Shown piece after piece: positions 34,357-44,844 of a stretch of DNA of 64,000 nucleotides. Under the pieces are notes generated by a model that was not told the DNA's origin, did not search any database, and saw only the letters and a program-made list of their open reading frames with translations. A program made the translations under genes and the position numbers. Position 1 is the first letter of the stretch. Every line of letters begins with the position of its first letter. The DNA comes from Cryptomeria japonica (taxonomy: Eukaryota; Streptophyta; Pinopsida; Cupressales; Cupressaceae): the NCBI RefSeq assembly GCF_030272615.1, contig NC_081411.1, positions 42,213,140-42,277,139 on the forward strand. Reading direction: 5' to 3'.

Positions 34357-37300
34357 TTATGCGCTCTTTTCAGCTTCCCCAGCAGTCTGTTCAACGGGTT
34401 GTTCAGTTGCAACCTCTTCTGGCTCTTCAGGGACGCTCTCCAACTGCTCCGGATCGCGAGTGGAATATTTAACTCCCCACTCACTATATGTCTCCTCTGT
34501 CGGCCATACAAAACTAATCACATCATTTTTAACTTTAGTTAACCTTTTCCAAGAATTCCTCAGTTTCTTGACTTCTGAGTTAAGAAAACTATAGTGTGAT
34601 TTAATTCTTTCTATTTCCTGTATGGTTATAACAAAGAACGAGGTATCATCCAGATCAATGATTCTCTTGACCCTTGCTGACAATTTGGCATTTATCTCAT
34701 TGAGCCATATCTTCTTATCTTTCAGCTGATCTGGATTGGCAAAAATCCCTGGGAGCAACTCACAAACTTGATCAGTGTATTCCTTCTTAAGCAATTTAAC
34801 CTTTCTTTCCACATTATCCACCTCTATTGCCAATTGCAATAAACTCTTAGTGATATCAGAAGTGGATTTGATAATGGGGTTAGCTCTTGCTTCATCACAG
34901 GAAACACACATGAACTCTAAGTCTTGCTCCCTAGGCCTCCATCTGTCAAAAATGGGTGTCAAAATGGCCTTATCTCTTCTTAATTCATTCCATATCTCCA
35001 TGACCTTTCCTACACTATTGTGAAGCAGTGAAGCATTTATAGTGTCTGCAAAACTGGAGATTGTGGCTTTTATCTTCTCCTCATACTTCCCCGCATAATA
35101 GGCCTGAGTCTGCTTTAGATTCTCCAATTCTTGGGGAGTTATCTCAATCATTTGAGAGCTGGAAGGCGCAGGAGATGGTGGGAGCTCAATGATGGGGCTA
35201 GCAGGTGGAGGTCTTGCGGGAGAAGAGGTGATCATTAATGTTGAAGACTCACCTTGTTGGCGTTGTCCTACCAGCTGGCTCTGCAATTTGGCAATAATGC
35301 TATCTTTGCCTCTTATCTCCTCCTTAGCACTATCATAAGCCTTCAAAACTGTTTCCAATTTAAGCTGAAGGGCCCCTTTTTCTTTGGCTTCCTTCTCAGC
35401 CACTTCAACACTGAATTTGGCTGTCTCTAACACAGTGCTAGCAGCCTCTACTACCCCTATACTTTCTACTCTTTTAATCATCAGTCCACCCATGTGACTT
35501 GTCCCTGAGATATCTTTACCTTTCTTATCCTCATTTCTTTTAAGGGACCACATGATTAGTGCAGCATTGTCCTTACTGAATGTAACCCCATCCATGGGTT
35601 TAGTCTCTTTTCTTACTGCATCTAGTACCAGAGCATCAGCAATATTCCACTCTGGTAGAATGAGCACTCCAGCTTGTGCTACTAGATCCCTTCCCTGTTC
35701 AGGAGTGAGGGTTTTGAATTCTTCCATCATCTCCTATTTTATTTCTTCATCCACTGAGGCTGGATCTTTATTAGGCTGTTCTGCCTTTCTTGCTTCACAT
35801 CTAGCATTATATTTATCTATATGCTGCTTCCAAATAAATTGCATGAATGCTTCAGATGTGACAAAGCTATCATCAGCTAGAAAGGCACTAGTGGCCTTCT
35901 TTATCTCAGGATCCCACTCCTGGCCTTTGAGTTCAGTTGAAGTGATGTCCATCTGTGCTTCAGTGGGCTCTTCTGGCATCCCTTCTTCCACTTCATCATA
36001 GGTGTATGCGATCTCCCCCAAGCTACCCAACTGAGAGAGGTATTCAGTTGCTGCTTGCTCATCTCCTATGTGGAGAGGGGATTGGGATGGGGAATACAGG
36101 GGTGTATCTGATTGCACTTCCTTCCCCACCCTCTGCTTCTTTCGGCTGTCCTGGATGTCAATGACTTCTTGTATCTTCCTCTTTCCTTTGGATGAAGAGG
36201 GTTCCCCTGTTGTAGACACCAACACACTGTAACCTGCTTTCTTATGCAGGGTGTAATCACCAGGAGGGATTGCTTTAGTGGAAGCTGATTTTCCTAAAAT
36301 CATTCTTGTTTTTTCAGGGTTATTCTTAATTACGACTTCCCTCTTCTCCTTTATTGTTTGCATCACATCCTCAAAGTAAATAATCAAAAAATTTATCTTC
36401 TCTTCCAATGGGAAGAAGCTAGACAATGGGTCATAGCTAGCATCAAATTGATGCACAAAATCCAGGGCTTTCTTGTAAGCCACCCATTTTTCCTTCCTCA
36501 ACTCCTATTCATCTAAATCAAATTCATTCCTGATGAGGTCTTCAGGAAAGTGGAATTGATCAGGCCTACCTCTGCATGCTACTTTCTTCTGGAACACACC
36601 ATTGTAAAAGTCCTCAGGATCAGCACATCTAGACACTGCAGTGGACAAATGGTAGGGTTTGAGGAAATCCTCAAAACAATTCCAGCCTCCCTTGGTGATT
36701 ACAAATTGGTGGGCTATTGTAGCTGCAGGGAAAATTGTTCCTTTCCCTTTGCCTGTTAGCTCTGCCTCTTGTAGGCCACCAATTTGTCTAAGAATCTCAG
36801 CTATTCCCACTTTGAGGGGGACCTGGTAGGGTAACAAAAATGGGGTACCTCTGAAACCAAAAACTCTGAAAACTGTGGAGACTGGATATAAGTACATATC
36901 ACCCCAGTTATGAATTATCTTGATATTCTCTGCGAATTCTTTTGGCCTTAAGAATTCCAGAAGAACCTTGGGGACTCTTAGGTTGTCAGAGCAAAGGAGA
37001 GTCCTTATTTTCGATGCAAAATATTTATCGAATTTTAGAAAGCTAGCATCCTCTCTGTCCCATGACAACACAGTACTCCATAGTTGTACTGGCATCTTTT
37101 CTCCTTCCTTTTCTTTTACCAGGTCCATTCCACTGGCGAAATAATCACCACCTTTGAAGAGAAAAAGGTGCATCAAGAGTGAGTACCATCCGAATGGCCT
37201 ATCCACCTTTCCATTTTTTATTCCTATCAACCCTCCATGGATAGCATCGGCAATATAAGAAGCATAATCAAATGTAATAGCAAGAGAGGGATTCAAAATT

Positions 37301-38028
37301 TGAACAATCATTAACAAGTAATGGTTTGGCATATTTGATTCAGCATCCTCTCCTAGAACTTGGCAAAGTGCCCAATACATCCTTTTCGCCCTCAAGGTGA
37401 ACATACTCAATGAAAAAGGCTCTTGTGTGTTAGGCCCTACAACTGCTAACCCTCCTATTTTCAGAAAAAGTTCTTTAAGAGGCCCATTCCGAAGATGACT
37501 CCTCTGTGCACTGTACACCTGGGCTAATTGTGTGAATTTTATGGGTTCCAAGAAGCTTGTAAACTCACTGAACCCAAACGCTGTTCTCAATTCTTCTGCA
37601 TTGATTTCCATGAGGGTTTTCCCATTTACATCCCGAATGCACCTTGTGATTGAATCATAGTTTAATGCCATTTGGGTTAACAAGTCTGTATCCATGAATA
37701 CTCCTGGGACTACTAATTTCCCAACATCTAGTTCCCAAACACTGTTTTGAGGAGCAGGAGAATTTCTCATTCCAAATCCGACTCTAAACAACCCCAACCC
37801 GGACATTCCAACCTGTGAGTCTCTCAACCAATTACCTTTGTCATACAATCCTTCTCCAATCTTCAGACGGGGAGCCCTGGGTACTAACTCTTTGGCCTTA
37901 GATGCCTGGTTAGTTGACAGCGTCAACTGCTCTAAAAAGTCATCACATACACTTCTTTCTAAATAATTAACCTTGCCAGAAAATTCCCTTTTAGGAGCCA
38001 TTTGAAAATGCAACAAGATGAATATCAC
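34357..38028 (-). pseudogene. LTR-borne ORF1 of TatB, three segments split by amber codons
   Basis: Segments of 507 (38028-36505), 255 (36501-35734) and 457 codons (35730-34357) lie in one frame, parted only by TAG at 36505-36507 and 35731-35733, both followed by GAG. The likely start is the internal ATG at 38001 (MAPKREF). Segment 1 is a globular, Leu/Phe-rich protein with no motif I recognise. Segment 2 is charged with Ser/Pro-rich parts. Segment 3 has a heptad-rich helix at about residues 85-145, a Pro/Ser linker at about 150-195 and further helices at about 290-400, then an acidic tail. It may correspond to the unknown ORF1 placed before gag in Ogre elements, but here it lies upstream of the PBS. 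The stops may be readthrough sites or CAG-to-TAG decay in the parent. Confidence 0.7.
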
Positions 38029-38496
38029 TTCTTAAACAATCCTATAACACGAGAATAATTTCACTTATTACACCACACAAAAATAGCTACAAAATAAGAA
38101 AGAACCTGATGCTTGCTTGAAGGAATTCGCTCTGCAACTGATTCACCTCCTCTGTATTTGAAAAAGATAACTCTGCGTTATTCTTCTGGAAAATCTTTTA
38201 AAAGACATCAACACTTGGTTGTTAGGAAATCAAATGCTTGTACTCTGGGCCTTAACTATAACATTGATTCCGCATGCTTCGGCCGTCCCTTCAAAATCGA
38301 ATCCATACGAGAATTCATATTTTGGCTCCAACAGGTCGCAGCCTTCCTACAAGTGTCTCACTGTTAATTTCATTTTGACGGCTTTGTCTTTAGTCTGGGT
38401 CCCGTCTTTCTATTTGCTACATAATACCACGTGGCATCCGACCATTGGCTTAGAAAATCCCTTCGCATTCTGTTTTGATACCGGCCAAATATCTCC

Positions 38497-38505
38497 CTTT
38501 ATACT
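38497..38505 (-). promoter_or_regulatory. TATA box of TatB 5' LTR
   Basis: TATAAAGGG-type sequence on the minus strand, about 0.5 kb before the ORF1 start and downstream of the hairpin modules. It would place transcription start near 38470, so ORF1 would be the first ORF of the genomic RNA. Confidence 0.5.
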
Positions 38506-38538
38506 GTGGCGGGCCCATATTTTCCCCCTTTTGGCCAT

Positions 38539-39375
38539 GTCATCATCATGACACGTGGACGGTTGATATTCATTCTCGCTATTTCGCGGCCTTAAGAAGT
38601 GAGCACCTCACCCTTGCGAAATAGCGCGGACCGTCGGATCATCCTTTGAGTTGATCACCTTTTAATCCTTCGAAAAGGTCCTCAGGAATGGTGGGCCCGC
38701 TGAGTCGTCACTAACATCTGGCACCTAGTCACCTGCTATGCTGATTTGTCGCTCTGTCACTTGCCAGAAGAAGAACTATGGGGGGTCCCACTTTCGTCTC
38801 AACAGGTCTATCTCTTATGTCATCATCATGACACGTGGACGGTTGATATTCATTCTCGCTATTTCGCGGCCTTAAAGGGTGAGCACTTAACCCTTGCAAA
38901 ATAGCGCTGACCGTCAGATCATCTCTACAGTCGATCGGTATTTAACCTTTTAAGAAGGCTCTCAGAGATGGTGGGCCCACGGACACGGCATGGACACCTG
39001 GTGCCTTATCACTGTCGGAGCTAACTTGTCAATTTTTTATTCGCTGGAAGGAGCCACGGGGTCTCAATAAATTGTAAGAGTTGTCCTTGCCAGGTCATCT
39101 CCACCTGTGAGCCGACTCATCTTTGGGGCCCACTTTTGAACCCTCGGTCCTGAGGAATGGTGGTCCCGCTGACTGTGGTGACTTGTGCCACGTGCTACCT
39201 TTTAATACGCCAAAAGAAAGCCACGGGGCTCCAGCTACCTCTGACAACTATACCTTTCACCTCCTTCGTCACGACACATGGACGGTTGATATTCATTCTC
39301 GCTATTTCGCGGCCTTAAAGGGTGAGCACTTAACCCTTGCGAAATAGCACTGACCGTCGGATCCTTTCTCAAGTT
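38539..39375. repeat. Triplicated hairpin repeat in TatB 5' LTR
   Basis: Same three modules as in the other LTR: hairpins at 38577-38626, 38857-38906 and 39300-39349, each preceded by a GACACGTGGAC or close variant (G-box). Modules are 280 and 443 bp apart and share other strings such as GGTGGGCCC. Position before the TATA box suggests enhancer-like elements. Confidence 0.75.
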
Positions 39376-39700
39376 GATCGGCGTTTACTGGGCCCGACAC
39401 TTTAGAATGAAATAATACAAGGCAAAAAAATTTCAAATAATCAACATAACCGCCTAGGTAAATAACAAGGGCGGACACTTCCTACGATCCCACGACCCAT
39501 GACTTAAGTGAAATAAAGTAACGGCAAAATAGAAACCAGAGGGCTTAGCAAGGAAAGAGTCTAAAAAATTAAAACCCTTAAACCCCTAAGGTTTAGAACA
39601 AAGCTGAAGCACTTAGGATTACACCTCATCCGGAAACTTTTCAAGGTACCATAGCCAATTATGGGGAAAGAAGAACCCAATTTTAAAAACAGTGATAACA

Positions 39701-39705
39701 TGACC
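39701..39705. repeat. Target site duplication of TatB, right copy (TGACC)
   Basis: Pairs with TCACC at 19939-19943, one mismatch. Confidence 0.65.
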
Positions 39706-40335
39706 GATTAGGCAACCACACACTCAACTGATTTCTACCAACTTTGACAACAATATTAACAAAACAAATTCATCGACCTTGAATATAAATAAACTAGGTC
39801 GATAACACAACAAAAATCTAATTCTCTCATAGAGATTACAAACAAATCGGTTCAAATATTATCGTTGGATTTACATAGCAATCTATACACATTCTTCAAG
39901 AAAATCCAACCGCTCCATGATCACCACTTCATCGGACTTGTAATTCATCACGTGCTATGCATTATATGCAATCCACTTTGCTCATTCCTTAGACAGTCAA
40001 ACAAACAAACAAACGGCCAAAACAATTTGTCTCCATCTTTACTGCTCAACATTAGATCTCATTTCAACAAATCTTTATCGGTTAGGGTTTGACAAAAATA
40101 ACTGGTAGGGTTTATCGATTCAACTACATAGAAAGGGTTTAATCTTATACATCAGTTCAACTTACAAACTTACATACCGGTTCCCAACATCTTCCACAAA
40201 GCTCTTCCAACAGGTTACAAGACAATCTCAATAATAACAACAACATTATCAATATCATAAATACCATTACCGGTTCAATTGACATCAATGACAACATATC
40301 ATATCATTAATGCAATCCTTATGCAAATGTCAACA
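39706..40335 (-). repeat. C1 3' LTR, proximal part
   Basis: Continues the LTR broken at 19943 and matches 45620-46271. It begins TGTTGACATTTGC on the element strand directly after the polypurine tract. Confidence 0.8.
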
Positions 40336-40350
40336 ATCTCCCCCTTTGGC
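40336..40350 (-). promoter_or_regulatory. C1 polypurine tract
   Basis: On the minus strand GCCAAAGGGGGAGAT abuts the 3' LTR start TGTTG, the classical copia arrangement. Confidence 0.8.
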
Positions 40351-40803
40351 ATTGATGGCAATACAAATGTCAATGCCTCTGATTGTTGTTGTGGATGGGT
40401 GAATAGGAATCCTAGTTTATATTACCAAGTATTCACCATGCTCTGTCTATCTTCAGCCTGTCATTGGATTCCCTTTGCCAGTCACATAATTCTTCTCCCC
40501 CTTTGACAACAATGTCAAATTGAAAGTAAAACATGTAATGTTGAATTTCACTTTGCATCAAATAACATTCTGCAAATGGATGCTCCCCCTGTGGAATACA
40601 TCCACTTCTATATCAATCCATGTAAAATTCTACAAGTGATTCAGGGACTGATTCACTCAGCATCATGCTCAACTAACTTTATGAAGGGGTACAACCCCTA
40701 GTTGTCCTTTAAGACACTCAAATGTAGTCTTAGGCAGAGGTTTGGTAAAAATATTTGCAAGCTACTCCTTGGTAGAAACATACACTAAGATAACATCTTT
40801 ACT
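40351..40803 (-). other. C1 3' untranslated region with extra PPT-like tracts
   Basis: No ORF. Two further tracts resembling the polypurine tract lie at about 40494-40505 (CAAAGGGGGAGA on the minus strand) and 40582-40593 (CACAGGGGGAGC). Confidence 0.55.
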
Positions 40804-41330
40804 TTAAACCTTTTCCCTCAAAAAGTGATACTTCAACTCAATGTCCTTGGTGCGAGCGTGCAAAACAACATTCTTAGAAATATTTATGGCACTTGTGTTA
40901 TCACATAAAATCTTTATAGGTTCTGAGATCTGCATCTTAAAACCTTCCAAAATGTGCCTCATCCAAATAGCCTGTGTGCAATTCATATAAGCCGCAACAT
41001 ACTCAGCTTTAGTAGTAGATTGTGAAGTACAACTTTGCTTCTTACTACTCCATGAAACTAGCCTTCCTCCTAGAAAGAATGCTCCACCAATAGTACTTTT
41101 CCGGTCATCAACATTTCCTACCCAATTAGCATCTGTGTACACCTTCAAATCAAAATTTTCTCCATATGGATACATAATCCATAGTAAACTATACCTTTCA
41201 GATATCTAAAAATTCTCTTGGTTGCTATCAGATGTGCTTCCTTTGGATTTTTCTGAAATCTAGCAACTATACCAACCGCATGGGCAATATTTGGTCTGCT
41301 GTGAACAACATAGTGTAATTTGCCAATCAT
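40804..41330 (-). pseudogene. C1 RNase H
   Basis: Frame 41175-40804 has YTDANWVG (first Asp), STTKAEYVA (Glu) and CDNTSAI (Asp), the three copia RNase H catalytic positions, then a C-terminal HLREKV. Frame 41330-41145 (IGKLHYVVHSRPNIAHAVG, IFRYLKG) is the RT-RNase H connection. A frameshift near 41160 separates them. Confidence 0.8.
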
Positions 41331-42442
41331 TTACGTATATTCCTTTTCAACAACAGACTTAGATTCATCTTCCTTGGACATCTTACAACCTGTAAACATT
41401 GGTGTTCCAACTGGTTTACAGTCACTCATGTCAAAAGTCTTCAAAACCTCTTTCACATACTTAGATTGAGTAATGAAATTACCATTCTTCATTTGTTGTA
41501 TCTATGAGCCTATGAAAAAATTTGTTTCCCCTACTAAAGACATTTCAAATTCATTTTTTATTTCATCTGCAAAACTGTTGCTCATGACATTATTACCTCC
41601 AAATATAATATCATCAACAATACTTCACTGACCAGTATTTCATCTCCTTTAGACTTGAGATAAATGTTACTATCATCACTGGTTCTTACCAAGCCTATCT
41701 TCATCAAATGCGTATGAAGCCTTGCATACCATGCTCTGGGTGCCTGCTTTAATCCATACAATGCTTTATGCAATCTACATACCATGTCTTTCTCATCTGT
41801 CAGAGTATAACCATTAGGTTGCTCTATGTATACCTCTTCTTCCAATATCCCATTCAAAAATGTGAACCTAATATCCATCTGGTAAACCTTGAACTTCTTA
41901 TGTGTTGCAAATGCAAGTAAAGTTTTGACACCTTCTAGTCTTGCTACTGGTGCCAAATTTTCACCATAATCTTCTCCTTCTTCTTGCGCATAACCTTTGC
42001 AAACCAATCTTGCCTTGTTGTGAACTACAACACCATCTTCATTTAACTTGTTCCTCAACACCCATTTAGTACCTATAACATTCTTGTTTATCGATCGGGG
42101 TACCAGGGTCCAAGTGTTGTTCTTCTCAATTTGATCCAATTCCCCCTCCATATCTTTAACCCAATGATCATCACCAAATGCCTCCTTAGCACTTATGGGT
42201 TCAATGGTGGAGATCATGCAAGAGTTCTCTTTTATTCTCCTTCTACTTAGTACTCTAGCATACTTATCCCCAATTATCTGCTTAGGACTGTGGTTCAGTC
42301 TCACATATCTAGGAATAACATGATCATTCTCTTCAGGTTTAGCTTCTTCATTATCTTCTTCTTCTGAATTTATTTGTTCTGGATGAACAAGTGCATTAGA
42401 ATTTTCTTTACCGGTTTCTGATTTAACAATTTCAAGTTCCAA
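41331..42442 (-). pseudogene. C1 reverse transcriptase
   Basis: Frame 42442-41582 has the copia RT start (HWVKDMEGELDQIEKNNTW), KWVLRNK, KARLVCKGYAQ, YQMDIRFTFLNG (Asp kept, usual DVK altered) and LYGLKQAPRAWY. The frame breaks just before the YVDD site, where a frameshift near 41610 precedes a VDDIIFGG-like read-out in another frame. So the catalytic region is split. Confidence 0.8.
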
Positions 42443-43385
42443 AAGAAAAATGCAAGGATCTTCATCCTTTTTCTCTGAACTGGTTCCTTCTAAAATTTCA
42501 AGACATTCATCTACTCGAACATCAGCACTCTCAACAATTCTCTATGTCTAGCTATTGAAGCATTTGTAGGCCTTACTCTTGGTAGAATAGCCAAGAAATA
42601 TGTCTTCATCACTCTTAGCTTCAAACTTGCTTATATAATCACCTCTCTTAATAAAACATTTGCTACCAAATATCTTAAAATATCTAACATCAAGTGATCT
42701 TCCATACCAATATTAATAAGGGGCCTTGCCCTTACCTCTTTTTATCAGAACACAGTTCATTATGTATACAGTTGTACTTACAACTTCTCTCCAAAATGTT
42801 TTTGCCACACCTCCTTGTATCCACATTGTCCTAGTAGATTTAACCACTGACAAGTTGTTCCTCTCTACGATACCATTTTGTTGTGGTGTCCTAGGTACAA
42901 AAAGCTATCGTTTGATACCATTCTCATCATAGTACTTAGTGAATTCTACAAAAGTAAATTCACCACCTTGATCTGTTCTCAGACATTTTATCTTTTTGGC
43001 TCTCTTTCTGAGCTAAGGCTCTGAATGCCTTGAATTTAACAAAAGCTTCATTCTTGTCCTTGAAGAATGTGACCCACATCATCCTTGAACAATCATCAGT
43101 GAAGATCATGAAATATCTATCACCTTGGATGCTTCTTGTTCTTATTGGTCCACATAGATCTGTATGAACCAAATCTAACAAGTGCTCTGCTAAGAAGGAC
43201 TTGCTTTTGAAAGTTGAAGAAGTCATCTTTCCTAACGAAAATTCTTTGCAAAGAGCATTAACCGGTTTGTCTCGCTGAGGTATACCTCTTACTATTTTAG
43301 ACTTCCTCACTTTAACAATGTTATCAAAGTTTATATGACAAAATCTCTTATGCCAAAGCCAGCTATCATCTATCTTTGCAATCAA
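42443..43385 (-). pseudogene. C1 integrase
   Basis: Frame 43385-42960 carries the zinc-binding part (LWHKRFCHIN ... NALCKEFSLGK, one Cys of the usual CxxC replaced) and the first catalytic Asp region (HTDLCGPI), then DDCSRMMWV. A frameshift near 42975 is followed by a degraded read-out with TDQGGEF (second Asp) and PQQNGIVERNN (Glu). Several stops follow. Confidence 0.75.
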
Positions 43386-43430
43386 ATAGTTGCTAACTTT
43401 AGGATTAAGATGAAATAGATTACCTCTGGT

Positions 43431-44039
43431 TTATTTCCCGGTTGCAATCAGTTCACCTTTGTTATCAAAGATTTTGCACATACCATTTCTAAACTCTAGT
43501 GGATATCCTTTGTCATTAAGTTGTGCCACACTCAGAAGATTGTGCTTCAAACCTTCATCCCAATAGACATCGATCGCACTGCTCTTCCCAATAAGAGAAA
43601 TAACTCCCTTTCCTTTAACCATACAGGGTGAGTCATTGCCAAATCTGACAACACGGCCATCAAATTTCTTCAAGGAAATAAATTTTCTCCAATCACCGGT
43701 CATGTGATGTGAACAACCACTATCAATGATCCAATCATCGAAGTTATCCATCCTGGACACTAGTGCCTTCTGATTTGATATCTCTTCCTTAATAGCTACA
43801 AACACAATATCTTCACTAGCATCATCATCGAATTCTTCATCAGTAATACCATTGTCAACTTCTATAATACAATCTCTCTTTCTTTTACCCTTATACTTCT
43901 TGAATTTGTCTCTCTTATATTCATTTTCACTATTAGGACAATTCGCTGCTATATGATCAATTTTGTTGCATGCAAAACATTTTAAAGATAATTTACCTCT
44001 ATATTTCCCAATGCCTCTATGCAGTTGTTTTCCCAACAA
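43431..44039 (-). pseudogene. C1 gag zinc knuckle and protease
   Basis: 202 codons. CFACNKIDHIAANC is a CCHC knuckle (Gly before His is Asp). WIIDSGCSHHMTG is the copia retropepsin active site with catalytic Asp in DSG. The frame ends at a TAA, after which integrase starts. Confidence 0.8.
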
Positions 44040-44782
44040 TGCTTCAAGTTATACTAAGTTTTCTTCATCATCGACATCTCTATTAATCTAGATTCATAGC
44101 CATGACAAGTATCTCTACTTTTTCTCACAGATGGGTTAGAGACAGAAGCTCTGAAAGCAGATTCTGATTTCTGTATGCTACCATCGTAGCCATTTAATTC
44201 AAAAGCAGTAAGTTTGCCAATGATAGAGTCAAGAGTTACCTTAGTTTTGTCAATGGATTTCAGCTACTGAATAGCTGCAACTCGCATAGCATAGACCAGT
44301 AACAAGGCTCTCAGTACCTTACTAATTACTATGGCATCTTCCACTTTTCCTCTTGCACTCTTTATTTCACCAACTATCTCTTTTATCCTTTAACCATACT
44401 GTTGGATATTCTCACCTTCAAACATTCTCATGTCATCAAACTTTCCTCTTAAACTCTCCTCTTTAGCAATCTTAACATGTTCATCACTGCTATAAATCTC
44501 TTCAAGTTTTTTCCATACTTCATATGCAGTTTCAAGACCATGAACATCAACATATTCAGTATCAAACAGGGAACTTATAATAGCCTCTAATTCTTGATGA
44601 TTCTCTTGTTGTTCTTTCTTTTGATCATCAGTCATAGTTCTAGTAGGTGTAATATATCGAGTTTCTAAATGATCCCAATACTGACTTCCAAGATTCTTGA
44701 TGTAAATCTTCATTTTGTTGCTCCATATCCTATAGTTTTCTTTGTTGAACTTTGGACCTTCCTTCTTCGTCATGATCCACAA
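44040..44782 (-). pseudogene. C1 gag
   Basis: Frame 44782-44390 starts about 50 bp after the PBS and shows a UBN2-type copia gag (NYRIWSNKMKIYI, AYEVWKKLEEIY, LRGKFDDMRMFEGENI). It stops at TAA near 44390; the following 350 bp keep weaker gag similarity with stops. Confidence 0.75.
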
Positions 44783-44830
44783 GATCTTTTCCTCAAGTTG
44801 TTAGGCTTTTAAGTAAAGAGGACCTAAGAT

Positions 44831-44842
44831 GCTCTGATACCA
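44831..44842 (-). promoter_or_regulatory. C1 primer binding site (initiator tRNA-Met)
   Basis: TGGTATCAGAGC on the minus strand, two bases after the 5' LTR end. This is the standard copia site for initiator tRNA-Met. Confidence 0.9.
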
Positions 44843-44844
44843 AT

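Larger units (their letters stand above)
19944..39700 (-). mobile_element. TatB: Ty3/gypsy element with coding 6,282-bp LTRs
   Basis: The element has two LTRs of identical length (19944-26225 and 33419-39700) and a 7.2-kb internal part. LTR ends are TG...CA with a near-perfect 5-bp target duplication. The LTRs carry a promoter region and a long reading frame on the element strand. The internal part encodes gag, protease, aRNH, RT, RNase H and integrase in one frame broken by a TAA and a TAG. I counted about 68 LTR differences (about 1.1%), so the insertion is fairly young. The aRNH before the RT sets it apart from Ogre/Retand order. Tat-like membership is inferred from gag, RT and aRNH motifs. 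Confidence 0.85.
33419..39700 (-). repeat. TatB 5' LTR (6,282 bp)
   Basis: Direct repeat of 19944-26225. In transcript order it has about 1.2 kb of upstream sequence with three hairpin modules, a TATA box at 38497-38505, a 0.5-kb leader, ORF1 (38028-34357), and a 0.9-kb tail (34356-33419) without a gene. LTRs of this size that are mostly coding are unusual. The whole LTR resembles a self-contained gene (promoter, ORF, presumably a 3' end). Confidence 0.9.

Noticed and set aside
19944-39700. The two 6.3-kb near-identical blocks as a segmental gene duplication
   Set aside because: TG...CA ends, PBS next to one copy, equal length and a near 5-bp target duplication identify them as LTRs.
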